Assembly (NCBI RefSeq): GCF_011758805.1
Contig: NZ_JAANOW010000001.1
Coordinates: 1,178,001-1,242,000 of the forward strand
DNA length: 64,000 nucleotides
DNA from: Mycolicibacterium fluoranthenivorans
Lineage (GTDB): Bacteria > Actinomycetota > Actinomycetes > Mycobacteriales > Mycobacteriaceae
Direction of reading: 5' to 3'
The notes beneath the pieces are model-generated. The model was not told where the DNA came from, did not search any database, and was given only the letters and a program-made list of their open reading frames with translations. Shown piece by piece: positions 19,732 through 28,816 of the stretch. The position numbers and the translations under genes are program-made. Each line of letters opens with the position of its first letter. Positions within the stretch are counted from its first letter, which is position 1.

Positions 19732-20246
19732 TGGGTGCACTCGCCGAGCGGCTGAAAGCCCTCTGGCGCATCGTGATTCCGCACATCGTCGGTGATGGGG
19801 CGCAGACCCGGCCACAGCGGGTGCTGCGCCGGATCCGGGTCGGCGTCGTGCTGGTCGCAGCCCTGGTGACATTCCAGTCCGTGTTGCTGGTGGTGGGCGC
19901 CTGGGTGAACGACGGTCAGATCGAACGCCATATGGGAGTGGCCGCAGCCGAGGTGCTCGACGCGGGCCCGCGCCGTTCCACCATCGAATTCGTGACACCG
20001 GACCGCGTCACCTACCGGCCCGAGCTCGGGGTGCTCTACCCGTCGGAGTTGGAGAACGGGATGCGCATCTACGTCGAATACGACAAGACCAATCCTGATC
20101 TGGTGCGCGTCCAGCACCGCAACGCCTCGCTGGCGATCATCCCGGCGGGTTCCATCGCGGTGCTGGCCTGGCTGATCGCCGGCGCGGTGCTGATCGTGGC
20201 CGAGGTGGTGGACCGGCGTCTCACGCCGATTCGACCAGCTTCTTGA
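19731..20246 (+). CDS. DUF3592-family membrane protein, Rv0556-like
   Basis: A 171-residue protein with two membrane helices (about residues 35-58, RVGVVLVAALVTFQSVLLVV, and 140-162, IIPAGSIAVLAWLIAGAVL) enclosing an exported beta-rich domain (IEFVTPDRVTYRPELGVLYP and MRIYVEYDKTNPDLVRV). The start is GTG 19731, sharing its first base with the last base of the menD stop. Length and context match Rv0556. The C-terminal 26 bp overlap the 3' end of the opposing DsbA-like gene. Its function is unknown; conserved coupling to menD hints at a respiratory or envelope role. Confidence 0.85.
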   Translation: MGALAERLKALWRIVIPHIVGDGAQTRPQRVLRRIRVGVVLVAALVTFQSVLLVVGAWVNDGQIERHMGVAAAEVLDAGPRRSTIEFVTPDRVTYRPELGVLYPSELENGMRIYVEYDKTNPDLVRVQHRNASLAIIPAGSIAVLAWLIAGAVLIVAEVVDRRLTPIRPAS

Positions 20247-20892
20247 GCCAGTCGTTGTCGTAGATGTCGACCTTGCGGTCCTTGTTGAGGTCGTAGACGG
20301 TCGGCGTGCCGGTGGCGGTCGGGTCGATGTCGTAGAGAAACCCGAAGTTCAGGTCCTCCATGCCCGAGACGTCCACCACCGCCTCACCGTCGGCGATCTG
20401 GGTGGCCTGGGCGTCGGGCACGCCGGCGGTGCGGGCCATCTCGGCCATCTCGTCGTCGGTGGGTCCCTTACCGCCGGGGTCCTGGTTGGCCCACAGCTCC
20501 TCGACGAACGACTGGAACGCGGTGGCCGGGGTGTGCTTGCCGGTGCCCGCCAGGAACAACGCGTTGGCGACCCGCTCCGAATGGTGGTTGCCGTCGGTGT
20601 CCAGGAACGTCATCGGACGGTAGGTCACCTGCAGGGCCCCGATACCGAGGTAATAGCGGATCCGATCGCCGAAATCGTGTTGCAGATCGGCGCAGTGGGT
20701 GCACTGCGGCTCGGTGTAGATCTCGATACGTGCCGGTGCCTCGGCGAATCCCGCGACGATGCCGAAGCCGTCTTTGCTCACCTCGGTCATCGGTTTCACC
20801 GGATCGGGCTGTGGGCTGCCGGGAATCTGGCGCGCGCACCCGACCCCGGTCAGCAGGGTGAATGAGGCCAGCACCACCAACCATCGACGCAC
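20221..20892 (-). CDS. DsbA/thioredoxin-like exported protein (possible lipoprotein)
   Basis: A 223-residue exported protein. Its signal peptide [18 protein letters not shown] ends in a Cys, but the -3 residue is Gly, so the lipobox is not classical. The mature part is a DsbA-type thioredoxin fold with active site [10 protein letters not shown] (CxxC) and a cis-Pro loop near [10 protein letters not shown] helical insert carries [17 protein letters not shown]. It probably acts in disulfide exchange on exported proteins. GTG 20892 was chosen to place the signal at the N-terminus; ATG 20931 is an alternative. Its 3' end overlaps that of the DUF3592 gene, and it is divergent from mgtA with only 87 bp between starts. 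Confidence 0.75.
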   Translation of the reverse strand: MRRWLVVLASFTLLTGVGCARQIPGSPQPDPVKPMTEVSKDGFGIVAGFAEAPARIEIYTEPQCTHCADLQHDFGDRIRYYLGIGALQVTYRPMTFLDTDGNHHSERVANALFLAGTGKHTPATAFQSFVEELWANQDPGGKGPTDDEMAEMARTAGVPDAQATQIADGEAVVDVSGMEDLNFGFLYDIDPTATGTPTVYDLNKDRKVDIYDNDWLKKLVESA

Positions 20893-20979
20893 AAGGGCAA
20901 CCGTACCGCTGTCGTGGTGTTCGCACGCCATATGCCGGCACGCAACCGCGTTGTTAACCAGCGCTGCGACAGTGGGGAC

Positions 20980-22107
20980 GTGCGCGTTGCAATCGTTGCC
21001 GAGTCCTTCCTCCCGAACGTCAACGGCGTCACCAACTCGGTGCTTCGGGTGATCGAGCATCTCCGCCGCACCGGTCACGAGGTCATCGTCATCGCCCCCG
21101 ATACCCCGCGCGGCCAACCGCCGGCTGACCGGGTGTACGACGGTGTTCGGGTCCACCGGGTGCCGTCCAAGATGTTCCCCAAGGTCACCTCACTGCCGCT
21201 CGGGGTGCCGATGCCGCGAATGGTCAACGTACTACGCGGTTTCGACCCCGATGTCGTACACCTGGCGTCTCCCGCGCTGCTCGGGTGGGGTGGGCTGCAT
21301 GCGGCCCGCCGACTCGGTGTGCCGACGGTGGCGGTATTCCAGACCGATGTGGCCGGGTTCGCCGAGAGCTACGGGGTCGGCATGCTGTCCCGGGTGTCGT
21401 GGGCGTGGACGCGGCGGCTGCACAGCAAGGCCGACCGCACCCTGGCACCGTCCACCGCTGCCATCGAAGACCTTGAGGCGCACCGTATTCCGCGGATCCA
21501 CAAGTGGGGCCGCGGTGTCGATATCACCGGGTTCGTACCCTCGGCCCGGGACGAGGCGCTGCGCCGCCGGCTCTCCCCGCAGGGTAAGCCGATCGTCGGG
21601 TTCGTCGGCCGGCTGGCCCCGGAGAAGCACGTGGAGCGACTGGCGGTGCTGGCCGCCCGCGACGATCTGCAGGTGGTCGTCGTCGGTGAGGGTGTCGACC
21701 GGCCGAAGCTGGCCGCCCTCATGCCCGGCGCGGTGTTCACCGGGGCGCTCTACGGCGCCGAACTGGCCACCGCCTACGCGAGCATGGACGTGTTCGTGCA
21801 TCCGGGTGAACACGAAACGTTCTGTCAGACCGTGCAAGAGGCGATGGCCTCCGGGGTACCGGTGGTCGCGCCGAACGCCGGCGGGCCGCGAGACCTGGTC
21901 GCCCCGATGCACACCGGATTGCTGCTCGGTGTCGACGAATTCGAGCACCGGCTGCCCGGAGCCGTCGACCACCTGATCGCCGAACGGGCCCGCTATTCCG
22001 CGGCCGCCCGGCGCAGCGTGCTCGCCCGGACCTGGCCAGCCGTATGCGAGGAACTGTTCGGCCACTACGAAGCCGTCATCGGCCTGCGCCAGCGCAAGGC
22101 GGCCTGA
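20980..22107 (+). CDS. mgtA: GDP-mannose-dependent alpha-mannosyltransferase (GT4 family)
   Basis: A 375-residue GT-B glycosyltransferase of family GT4. The N-terminal domain starts [20 protein letters not shown]; the C-terminal domain has [18 protein letters not shown] and the EX7E-type donor motif in [21 protein letters not shown]. It matches M. tuberculosis MgtA (Rv0557), which uses GDP-mannose to mannosylate a glucuronosyl diacylglycerol in lipomannan-like glycolipid synthesis. GTG 20980 gives the conserved N-terminus; an in-frame ATG at 20932 would add 16 residues. In this genome mgtA is separated from menG by the amine-oxidase island. Confidence 0.9.
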   Translation: MRVAIVAESFLPNVNGVTNSVLRVIEHLRRTGHEVIVIAPDTPRGQPPADRVYDGVRVHRVPSKMFPKVTSLPLGVPMPRMVNVLRGFDPDVVHLASPALLGWGGLHAARRLGVPTVAVFQTDVAGFAESYGVGMLSRVSWAWTRRLHSKADRTLAPSTAAIEDLEAHRIPRIHKWGRGVDITGFVPSARDEALRRRLSPQGKPIVGFVGRLAPEKHVERLAVLAARDDLQVVVVGEGVDRPKLAALMPGAVFTGALYGAELATAYASMDVFVHPGEHETFCQTVQEAMASGVPVVAPNAGGPRDLVAPMHTGLLLGVDEFEHRLPGAVDHLIAERARYSAAARRSVLARTWPAVCEELFGHYEAVIGLRQRKAA

Positions 22108-22133
22108 GCCGGCGCGACCGGACGGCAGCCTTT

Positions 22134-22883
22134 TCAGAAGACGAGCGGCGCGAGTTCGCGTGCGTGCGCGCGAAGTCTGTCGATATGGGTCAGCAGAGTG
22201 TCGGTTCGAGCCGATGGCCCGGCGATACAGAGAGCTCCAGCGGCATCACCCTCGGTATCGAGGAGTGGTACAGCGGCACAAGCGAGGCCAATTTCGAGCT
22301 GGTCGCTTTGCACAGCGAATTGCGCGGACCGTACGGCCCGTAGAGCCTCGTTGAGTTCGGCGAGGCTGGTGATGGTGTGTGGGGTTAGCTTCCGTAGTGC
22401 AGTGGGCGGAAGTAGTCGTTGCCAGGTCGAGGCGGACGCGAGCAGCAGATGGCCCGCCGCCGAGGCATGAAGATTGCGGACCAGTTCGCGTTCGGCGCGC
22501 ACAGGGTGATCAGGATCGGCGTCCAGTACGCGAACCGACGTCGGGTGGAACACCAGGAGATGAATGGCGAACCGAACCTCGTCCCGCACGGCGGCCAGGT
22601 GTACTCGGGCGGCGTGGCACAGATTCGGCGTCGAGGCGGTGGTCAACAATCCGTTGAGCCGGGCCCCGAGCCCGAAGCCACGCAGGTCGGCGGTCCGGAC
22701 CAGGTACTCCTCGGCGACCAGGGCATTGAGCAACCGGTATGCCGTTGCGGGTGGCATGTGCAGCGAAGTCGCGATCTCCTTCGCGGTTACCCCGAGGCCC
22801 AGCGCCGCAACGGTTTCCAGAATCTCCAATGAGTTCGAGACCGTGCTCGGATGATGAGGGGAAGGGTCGCGGCGGGCCGTCAT
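22134..22883 (-). CDS. IclR-family transcriptional regulator
   Basis: A 249-residue regulator. The N-terminal winged helix covers about residues 12-75 (SLEILETVAALGLGVTAKEIATSL, MPPATAYRLLNALVAEEYLVR) and the C-terminal IclR effector domain covers about 90-245 (VRNLHASAAGHLLLA, AQFAVQSDQLEIGLACAAVPL). Its ATG overlaps the permease stop in ATGA, so it is translated together with the APC transporter upstream. It most likely controls that permease and the divergently transcribed amine oxidase, sensing an amine or its aldehyde/acid product. It converges on mgtA with a 26-bp gap. Confidence 0.88.
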   Translation of the reverse strand: MTARRDPSPHHPSTVSNSLEILETVAALGLGVTAKEIATSLHMPPATAYRLLNALVAEEYLVRTADLRGFGLGARLNGLLTTASTPNLCHAARVHLAAVRDEVRFAIHLLVFHPTSVRVLDADPDHPVRAERELVRNLHASAAGHLLLASASTWQRLLPPTALRKLTPHTITSLAELNEALRAVRSAQFAVQSDQLEIGLACAAVPLLDTEGDAAGALCIAGPSARTDTLLTHIDRLRAHARELAPLVF

Positions 22884-24343
22884 CGGAACGGCACCGAGTC
22901 AAGCAGATCCCCCCGCTGGGTTTCGTCGTAGATGCCCACGGCGCTCAGTCGTTGTGGTGCCAGGAACCGAAGCCCGATGGTGTAGAGCACGCTGACGGCG
23001 AGCAGTGCGCCGTATACCGACAGCAGGACGGCGCCGTCGCGCCAGGCAAAGTAGATGGCGTTACCGAACAGCACAAGCAGGATCGTTGTGGTGAGGGCGC
23101 TCAGGACCGCACCGCCCAGTGTCGACTCGCCGATTCGGCGCAGCAGGATGGGTGCGGCGATGCATCCCGACAGGTACGTGCCCAGGTATCCGCAGGCGCT
23201 CAGCGTCAGAAAGATCAGCAGGCCGTCGTGGGGCTTCGTACCGGCGACGAGCACCACGATCGGGGCCGTGGTCACCACAACCATCGAGGCGATGATCGCG
23301 GGGGCCGGCGTTTTGAATCGAGGGTGCGTACGACCGAGCACGCTCGGGGCGACGCCCTCGCGTCCCATGCAGAACAGCACTCGTACAAGGGCGTTGATCG
23401 ACGCCACGGTGCACGCGAAGAAGGAGGCGGCGATTCCCAGGTCGAGTATGGCGGACAGGGCCGTCGCGTGCTGGGCGGCGAGAAGGGCGACGAATGGCGT
23501 CGAACTGTGCTGGACCGAACTCGGTGCCCCATGCAGCGCGATCGCCAGGACGGTTACCGACGCCATGTAGAGCACCCCCGCAATCACGGGGGTCCACCGG
23601 ATGGTCAAGGGTACGGAGCGAAACGGTTGGCGCGCTTCGCCGCTGAGCGTGGTGGAACTCTCGAAGCCGACGAATGCGCTGACGGCGACCACGACTCCGA
23701 CCGCGAGATTCTGCGTGCCGGATGTCCAGGTCATCGCGGCGCGTACCGGCGTGCCGTGACGGAGCGTTGTGACGAGCACGAGCACGAAAAGGACAGCGAG
23801 CAGCGCGATCGAGATGCACTCGATCAGCAGGGTGATCCAGGCCGACACGCGTATGCCGCGAACCATGATCGCGGTGGCGATGACGGACGCACCGATGAGC
23901 ACCGCAATGATGGCTGCCGTCGGAATCCCGGACGTGACTCCGAGTGAGACCATGATGTTGCACAGATAGGTTCCGACGGCGATCAGCCCCGCCATACCCA
24001 CGGCGCCATAGCCGATGATGGCGGACCATCCCGTCGGCACCGCCACCAGCGGGCCCAGGCCGCGCGCCGTATAGCTGTAGATCCCCCCGACGGCGGACAT
24101 CCGCTGCGCCATGGGACGCAGACACGCCGAGACCAGCAGCACCACAACAGCTGCCGCGGCGAAAGCCGCGATGGCGCCGCCGCCGCCGACGCTCGCCAGA
24201 ACCAGCGCGGGTATGACGGCCGCGGCTCCCGACGGGGCGACCGCGGCGACCGACTGCGCAAACACCGGCATGAGCGGTAGTTGGCGGCGGGGGAGCCCGT
24301 GGATGGGGGATGAGGTGGCGACCAACGCTCGGGGACTGGCCAT
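22880..24343 (-). CDS. APC-superfamily amino acid/amine permease
   Basis: A 487-residue integral membrane protein with about 12 hydrophobic helices. The N-terminal APC signature is LPLMPVFAQSVAAVAPSGAAAVIPALV; further typical pieces are GGIYSYTARGLGP in helices 2-3, ASFFACTVASINALVRVLFCMGREGVAP after helix 8 and VLGRTHPRFKTP. ATG 24343 was chosen; an in-frame ATG at 24400 would add 19 charged residues. It is the first gene of a two-gene unit with the IclR regulator and is divergent from the amine oxidase, so it probably imports the amine substrate or a breakdown product. Confidence 0.85.
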   Translation of the reverse strand: MASPRALVATSSPIHGLPRRQLPLMPVFAQSVAAVAPSGAAAVIPALVLASVGGGGAIAAFAAAAVVVLLVSACLRPMAQRMSAVGGIYSYTARGLGPLVAVPTGWSAIIGYGAVGMAGLIAVGTYLCNIMVSLGVTSGIPTAAIIAVLIGASVIATAIMVRGIRVSAWITLLIECISIALLAVLFVLVLVTTLRHGTPVRAAMTWTSGTQNLAVGVVVAVSAFVGFESSTTLSGEARQPFRSVPLTIRWTPVIAGVLYMASVTVLAIALHGAPSSVQHSSTPFVALLAAQHATALSAILDLGIAASFFACTVASINALVRVLFCMGREGVAPSVLGRTHPRFKTPAPAIIASMVVVTTAPIVVLVAGTKPHDGLLIFLTLSACGYLGTYLSGCIAAPILLRRIGESTLGGAVLSALTTTILLVLFGNAIYFAWRDGAVLLSVYGALLAVSVLYTIGLRFLAPQRLSAVGIYDETQRGDLLDSVPFR

Positions 24344-24682
24344 CGCTGAACTCTCATCCTGGGGCCGCTTGCGCGTTCGGAGCCGCCCGAATCCGCTCAC
24401 CGGCGGGATCTGCGCGACATGTGACGACGCCCAGGGTCGGAGTAGCTCATGTCGAGGAGATGTCCTTCATGTTTCATGCATGTTAATCGGCGCGGGATTT
24501 TTGCAGGTCAAACTTCTCATGCGAGTTGTCCCCGATATGTGCTCCCGGTCACAAACCGCCGATAGTGTCCAGTGCGTGGCCGGCGAGCACCCGTGATCGG
24601 GGTGGCCGGTCCACCCATCGCGGCGCCGACCGGATCACGACGGACGGCAGTCGACCCAACCCTGCATGAGGAGCGATTGACC
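24344..24682 (+). promoter_or_regulatory. Divergent promoter region of the amine permease and amine oxidase genes
   Basis: This 339-bp gene-free stretch separates two divergent starts and must hold promoters for both directions and probably the IclR operator. It includes an AT-richer core (about 24465-24560). CATG tetramers recur at 24468-24484 around TTCATGCATG, and an imperfect inverted repeat lies around AAACTTCTCATGCGAGTTGT near 24510-24530. Either could be a regulator site; neither can be proven from sequence. The GAGGAG at 24668-24673 is the ribosome-binding site for the oxidase. Confidence 0.5.
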
Positions 24683-26620
24683 ATGTCCATCCAAGAAACA
24701 GACCTGGCTCGCGCAGATCTGGGCAGTGCGCACCCGCTGGACCCGCTGGCCGGGCGGGAGATCGCCCGCGCGGTCGCCGTCCTCAAAGGCGGTCCGGCAG
24801 CTGCTGACAGCTTCCGCTTCGTTCAGGTCGAGCTTCACGAACCCTCGAAAGACCAGTTACGTCAGAATCTTTCGGACATCACCCGGCGGGCGGATGCCGT
24901 ACTGATCGATAGGGCGACCGGACATTCGTATGAGGCCGCCGTGGACCTGGACACCGACACCGTCGCCGACTGGAAGCGCCGCCCCACGGGCACCCAGCCG
25001 CCAATCATGCTCGACGAGTTCGCCGAATGCGAAGAGAACTGCAAGAAGGACCCACGCGTGGTCGAGGCGCTGGCCGGCCGCGGCCTGACCGATCTGGACC
25101 TGGTGTGTATCGAACCGTGGTCGGCCGGTTACTACGGCGCAGATGATCAAGGCCGCCGGCTGATGCGCACCCTGGTGTTCGTCCGCCACGATCCCGATGA
25201 CAACCCCTACGCACACCCCGCCGAAGGTCTGATCATCATCTACGACCTCAACACTGGCGAAGTGGTAGAGATCGAGGACAACGGCTTTGTCCCGGTTCCG
25301 CATGCCACCGGCAACTACCTGCCCCAGCACGTCGGACCCACCCGCACGGACATCAAACCGATCGAGATCCGTTCTCCCGAAGGCCGCTCCTTCACCGTCG
25401 ACGGTCAGCACGTCAGCTGGGGCGATTGGAGCTTCCGGGTCGGATTCACCCCGCGTGAGGGCCTCGTGTTGCATCAGATGACGTTCCGGGACAAAGGCCG
25501 GGAACGGTCGGTCATCAACCGTGCCTCGCTGGTGGAGATGGTGGTGCCCTACGGCGACCCGTCACCGGTGCAGCACAAGAAGAACGCCTTCGACGCGGGC
25601 GAGTACAACATCGGTGCGCTGGCGAACTCGCTGGCACTGGGCTGCGACTGCCTCGGTGAGATCCACTACTTCGACGCTGTGGTCAGCGATAGTCATGGAA
25701 ACCCGTTCACCATCAAGAACGCCGTCTGCATGCACGAAGAAGACGATTCCATCATGTGGAAGCACTACGACTACCGGCAGGACACCGCCGAGGTCCGTCG
25801 CTCACGCAAGCTGGTCGTCTCGTTCATCGCCACCGTCGCCAACTACGAATACGGCTTCTACTGGCACCTCTACCTCGATGGCACCATCGAGTTCCTGGTC
25901 AAAGCGACCGGCATTCTGTCCACCGCGGGGCAGGTTGCCGGCACAAAGTCGCTGTACGGGCAGACCCTCAACAACGACGGTCTCTATGCCCCGATCCATC
26001 AGCACATCTTCAATGTGCGACTGGACTTCGAACTCGACGGACCTCGCAATGCCGTCTACGAGGTAGATACCGTTGTGCCCGAAGACAACCCAACCCAGAG
26101 TTGCTTCTATACCGTCGACCGCTTACTCCCTCGAGAACAAGATGCCGTACGCCGCGCCGACGCGGGCAAGCACCGGTTCTGGAAGATCGTCAACCATGAC
26201 AGTCGGAACCTCGTCGATGAGCCCGTGGCCTACCGGTTACAGCCCACCGACGCGATCACCCTGTGCGCCACACCCGAATCGTGGGTGTCCAAACGTGCCG
26301 GCTTCGCCACCAACAACTTCTGGGTCACGGCGTACGACGAGTCCGAGCGTTACCCCGCCGGGGACCCGAACCAGTCTCGTGGAGGTGCCGGCCTGCCCGA
26401 ATACGTTGCGGCCAACCGCGACATCGTCGACCAGGACATCGTCGTGTGGTACACGTTCGGCATGCATCATGTGGTGCGGCTGGAGGACTGGCCGGTCATG
26501 CCCCGTCAGCACGTGGGATTCATTCTGCAGCCGCACGGCTTCTTCGACCAGAATCCGACACTCAATCTGCCAGTGCCCGAGCGGAATTCCGGTGTCGATC
26601 ACTGCGGATGCGAGGGCTGA
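24683..26620 (+). CDS. Copper-containing primary amine oxidase
   Basis: A 645-residue quinoprotein amine oxidase that converts primary amines (probably aromatic ones such as tyramine or phenylethylamine) to aldehyde, ammonia and peroxide. Every key residue is found: catalytic base Asp304 (FDAGEYNIG), the topaquinone precursor Tyr388 in VANYEYGFYW, and copper ligands His439 and His441 (IHQHIF) and His596 (MHHVVRLEDWPVMP). The Asp-Tyr spacing of 84 equals that of the Arthrobacter enzyme (Asp298/Tyr382). There is no signal peptide, so it should be cytoplasmic. It ends in a Cys-containing tail DHCGCEG. It is followed after 2 bp by a permease. Confidence 0.93.
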   Translation: MSIQETDLARADLGSAHPLDPLAGREIARAVAVLKGGPAAADSFRFVQVELHEPSKDQLRQNLSDITRRADAVLIDRATGHSYEAAVDLDTDTVADWKRRPTGTQPPIMLDEFAECEENCKKDPRVVEALAGRGLTDLDLVCIEPWSAGYYGADDQGRRLMRTLVFVRHDPDDNPYAHPAEGLIIIYDLNTGEVVEIEDNGFVPVPHATGNYLPQHVGPTRTDIKPIEIRSPEGRSFTVDGQHVSWGDWSFRVGFTPREGLVLHQMTFRDKGRERSVINRASLVEMVVPYGDPSPVQHKKNAFDAGEYNIGALANSLALGCDCLGEIHYFDAVVSDSHGNPFTIKNAVCMHEEDDSIMWKHYDYRQDTAEVRRSRKLVVSFIATVANYEYGFYWHLYLDGTIEFLVKATGILSTAGQVAGTKSLYGQTLNNDGLYAPIHQHIFNVRLDFELDGPRNAVYEVDTVVPEDNPTQSCFYTVDRLLPREQDAVRRADAGKHRFWKIVNHDSRNLVDEPVAYRLQPTDAITLCATPESWVSKRAGFATNNFWVTAYDESERYPAGDPNQSRGGAGLPEYVAANRDIVDQDIVVWYTFGMHHVVRLEDWPVMPRQHVGFILQPHGFFDQNPTLNLPVPERNSGVDHCGCEG

Positions 26621-26622
26621 CG

Positions 26623-28215
26623 ATGAATCGACCCGCAGCCGATTCGGCGCTGCCTGAGCATCACGTGGACAGGCTGAAACCGAACACCCTGGGGCTGATC
26701 GATGTGGTGTTCATGGCCGTGGCCACCGCAGCCCCGATCACGGCGATGAGCGGTAACGTACCGTTCTCGGTGGGATTCGGGGTAGGAACCGGGACCCCGG
26801 CCACCTATATCTATGCCACTGTGGTGCTGAGCGTTTTCGCGGTCGGCTACGTCGCCATGGCCAGGCACGTGACCTCCACCGGAGCCTTCTACGGCTTCAT
26901 CTCTCACGGTCTCGGCCGCGTCGCCGGGCTGGGCGCGGGCTACATGGTCACGTTCTGCTACTCGGTGTTCGAGGCTGCTCTGGTCGGGATCTTCGCGTAC
27001 TTCGGCAACAAGGTCTTCATCGATCAGGTGGGCGTCGACATCCCGTGGCCGTGGTTCGCCTTTGCTTGTATCGCGATCAACGCAGCCTTGGCGTATTTCG
27101 ACATCTCGCTGGCAGCGAAGGTTCTGTCGATCTTCCTGATCACCGAGATCGCGATTCTGGCCGTCATGGCATTCGCCGTGCTGTTCCACGGCGGAGGTCC
27201 AGATGGCTTGATGACCGATGCCATCAATCCCCTGAATGCGTTCAAACCCAACGGTTTGGCCATCGCAGCACCTGGGCTGGCCATGTTCATCGCGTTCTGG
27301 TCGTGGACCGGATTCGAGTCGACGGTCATGTACGGCGAGGAATCACGCAACCCGCGCAAAATCATCCCGATCGCCACGCTCGTCGCGGTTACCGGGGTGG
27401 GCCTGTTCTACATCTTCGTCTCGTGGATGACGGTGGCCGGAAACGGCCGGGCGGAGTCCATCGCCAGGGCACAGGGCAGCAACCCGTTGGACATGTTCTT
27501 TCATCCGACCGAGGTGTTCGCCGGGCATTGGGCTGTCCTGATCTTCCAGTGGCTGATGATGAGTGGGTCTTTCGCGTGCGCGCTGGCATTCCACAACTGC
27601 GCTTCGCGGTACGGATACGCACTTGGCAGGGAAGGGCTCCTGCCCCGGGTACTGGGCCGCACCCACCGCACACACGGGTCACCGTTCGCGGCATCCTTTG
27701 CGCAGTCGGCGGTGGCAGCGGTATGGATCACCGGGTTCTGGGCTTTCAAGAAGGATCCCTACCTGGATATCTTCGTGCTACTGGCGGTGGTCGGTACCTT
27801 CTCATTGCTGATCGTGCAGACCATCACCATGGCGGCGGTCTTTAACTACTTCCGCCAGCACCACCCCGGCGAGAGCGTCTGGCGTGTCCGGGTGGCACCG
27901 GTCGCAGGCGGGCTCGGCATGCTCGCCGTCGTGGTTCTGATGATCCAGAATCTGGACACCGCAGCGGGATCGGCCGCCCAGTCGCTGTTGTTCAAATTGA
28001 TCCCCTACATCGCCGTCACGCTGTTCAGCATTGGCGTGGTCGTGGCCCTCTACCTGCGGCGCACATCGCCGGAGAAATACCAGATGATCGGCCGAGTCGT
28101 CCTGGCCGTAGACGGTACAGGTCCGGTCTATGACACGGACGGCGAAGGCGACGGACCGGGGGAGGCGACGGCCTCGCCTACCGCGCGTTCTCCCGAACAG
28201 GCTCCGCTGGCCTGA
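26623..28215 (+). CDS. APC-superfamily permease, amine-oxidase operon
   Basis: A 530-residue transporter with about 12 membrane helices. The first helix region reads LGLIDVVFMAVATAAPITAM; other APC landmarks are SGNVPFSVGFGVG, FYGFISHGLGRVAGLGAGYM, FWSWTGFESTVMYGEESRNPRK and LGREGLLPRVLGRTH. The start is ATG 26623, two bases after the oxidase stop. It differs clearly from the other APC permease at 22880, so this locus carries two non-redundant transporters. Co-expression with the amine oxidase makes uptake of a monoamine the best guess. The C-terminal 40 residues are acidic and Pro/Ala-rich. Confidence 0.88.
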   Translation: MNRPAADSALPEHHVDRLKPNTLGLIDVVFMAVATAAPITAMSGNVPFSVGFGVGTGTPATYIYATVVLSVFAVGYVAMARHVTSTGAFYGFISHGLGRVAGLGAGYMVTFCYSVFEAALVGIFAYFGNKVFIDQVGVDIPWPWFAFACIAINAALAYFDISLAAKVLSIFLITEIAILAVMAFAVLFHGGGPDGLMTDAINPLNAFKPNGLAIAAPGLAMFIAFWSWTGFESTVMYGEESRNPRKIIPIATLVAVTGVGLFYIFVSWMTVAGNGRAESIARAQGSNPLDMFFHPTEVFAGHWAVLIFQWLMMSGSFACALAFHNCASRYGYALGREGLLPRVLGRTHRTHGSPFAASFAQSAVAAVWITGFWAFKKDPYLDIFVLLAVVGTFSLLIVQTITMAAVFNYFRQHHPGESVWRVRVAPVAGGLGMLAVVVLMIQNLDTAAGSAAQSLLFKLIPYIAVTLFSIGVVVALYLRRTSPEKYQMIGRVVLAVDGTGPVYDTDGEGDGPGEATASPTARSPEQAPLA

Positions 28216-28227
28216 CCGACCCAAGCA

Positions 28228-28263
28228 GAGTCGCCGGCATCTTGTACCCGGTGCCGGCGGCTC
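28228..28263 (+). terminator. Hairpin between permease and small membrane-protein gene
   Basis: Arms at 28228-28239 and 28252-28263 can form a 12-bp stem (one U-G pair) around a 12-base loop, 12 bp after the permease stop. No U-tract follows. It may be a terminator, or an attenuator or mRNA stabiliser that sets the level of the downstream gene. Confidence 0.5.
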
Positions 28264-28297
28264 TCCTGTCAACCACCCTCCGGCAAGGAAGCTCATC

Positions 28298-28816
28298 ATG
28301 ACCACACCGGTACTGCTGACGAATCCGAACGTCGAGCACAGGTTCGGGCGTCCCCTTGCGGTGCTCTCATTGGTCTGCTCGCTTGCCCACATTCCGCTTT
28401 TGTCAACACATTTCACTTCTGCACCTGTGGTGACGGCCGTGATGGCGGTACTCGCGTTGGCTTGTATCCCGTGTGCCCGCAAACTCTGGGCGGCGCCGAC
28501 CACCCAGGACTGCGTCGTCGCTGCGGCGCTGGCTGCGGCTATGGTCGGCTTGCACCTCATCCTTGCGTTGTCGATGTCTGCCGACGAGTACGACGTGCCG
28601 GCCGGGCTGTCGGCACACGTGCACCACCAAATCGGGTCCGCCGGCGTTCAGTCGCCGGTCCCGATGGCCGCTACGGCGATTCATCAGCACATGCCGATGA
28701 ATCCCGTTGTGGCGCTCCTCTTCTATACGGCCACCGCTCTCGCTGTTCTGCAGATCGTGTTCAATGTGGCGGCCGTGTTGAGCACTGTGGCCGCGGCGAA
28801 AACCGATCAGCCCTGA
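28298..28816 (+). CDS. Small four-helix membrane protein with His/Met-rich loop, unknown function
   Basis: A 172-residue protein that I do not recognise. It has about four hydrophobic helices (LAVLSLVCSLAHIPLL, VVTAVMAVLALACI, CVVAAALAAAMVGLHLILALSM, VVALLFYTATALAVLQIVFNVAAVL). Between helices 3 and 4 lies a loop of about 45 residues with HVHHQ and IHQHMPMN, a set of His and Met side chains that could bind copper. The start ATG 28298 has an AAGGAAG ribosome-binding site. It ends the copper amine oxidase/permease operon and overlaps the convergent SDR gene by 10 bp. A role in copper supply to the oxidase is a guess from composition and context. Confidence 0.6.
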   Translation: MTTPVLLTNPNVEHRFGRPLAVLSLVCSLAHIPLLSTHFTSAPVVTAVMAVLALACIPCARKLWAAPTTQDCVVAAALAAAMVGLHLILALSMSADEYDVPAGLSAHVHHQIGSAGVQSPVPMAATAIHQHMPMNPVVALLFYTATALAVLQIVFNVAAVLSTVAAAKTDQP

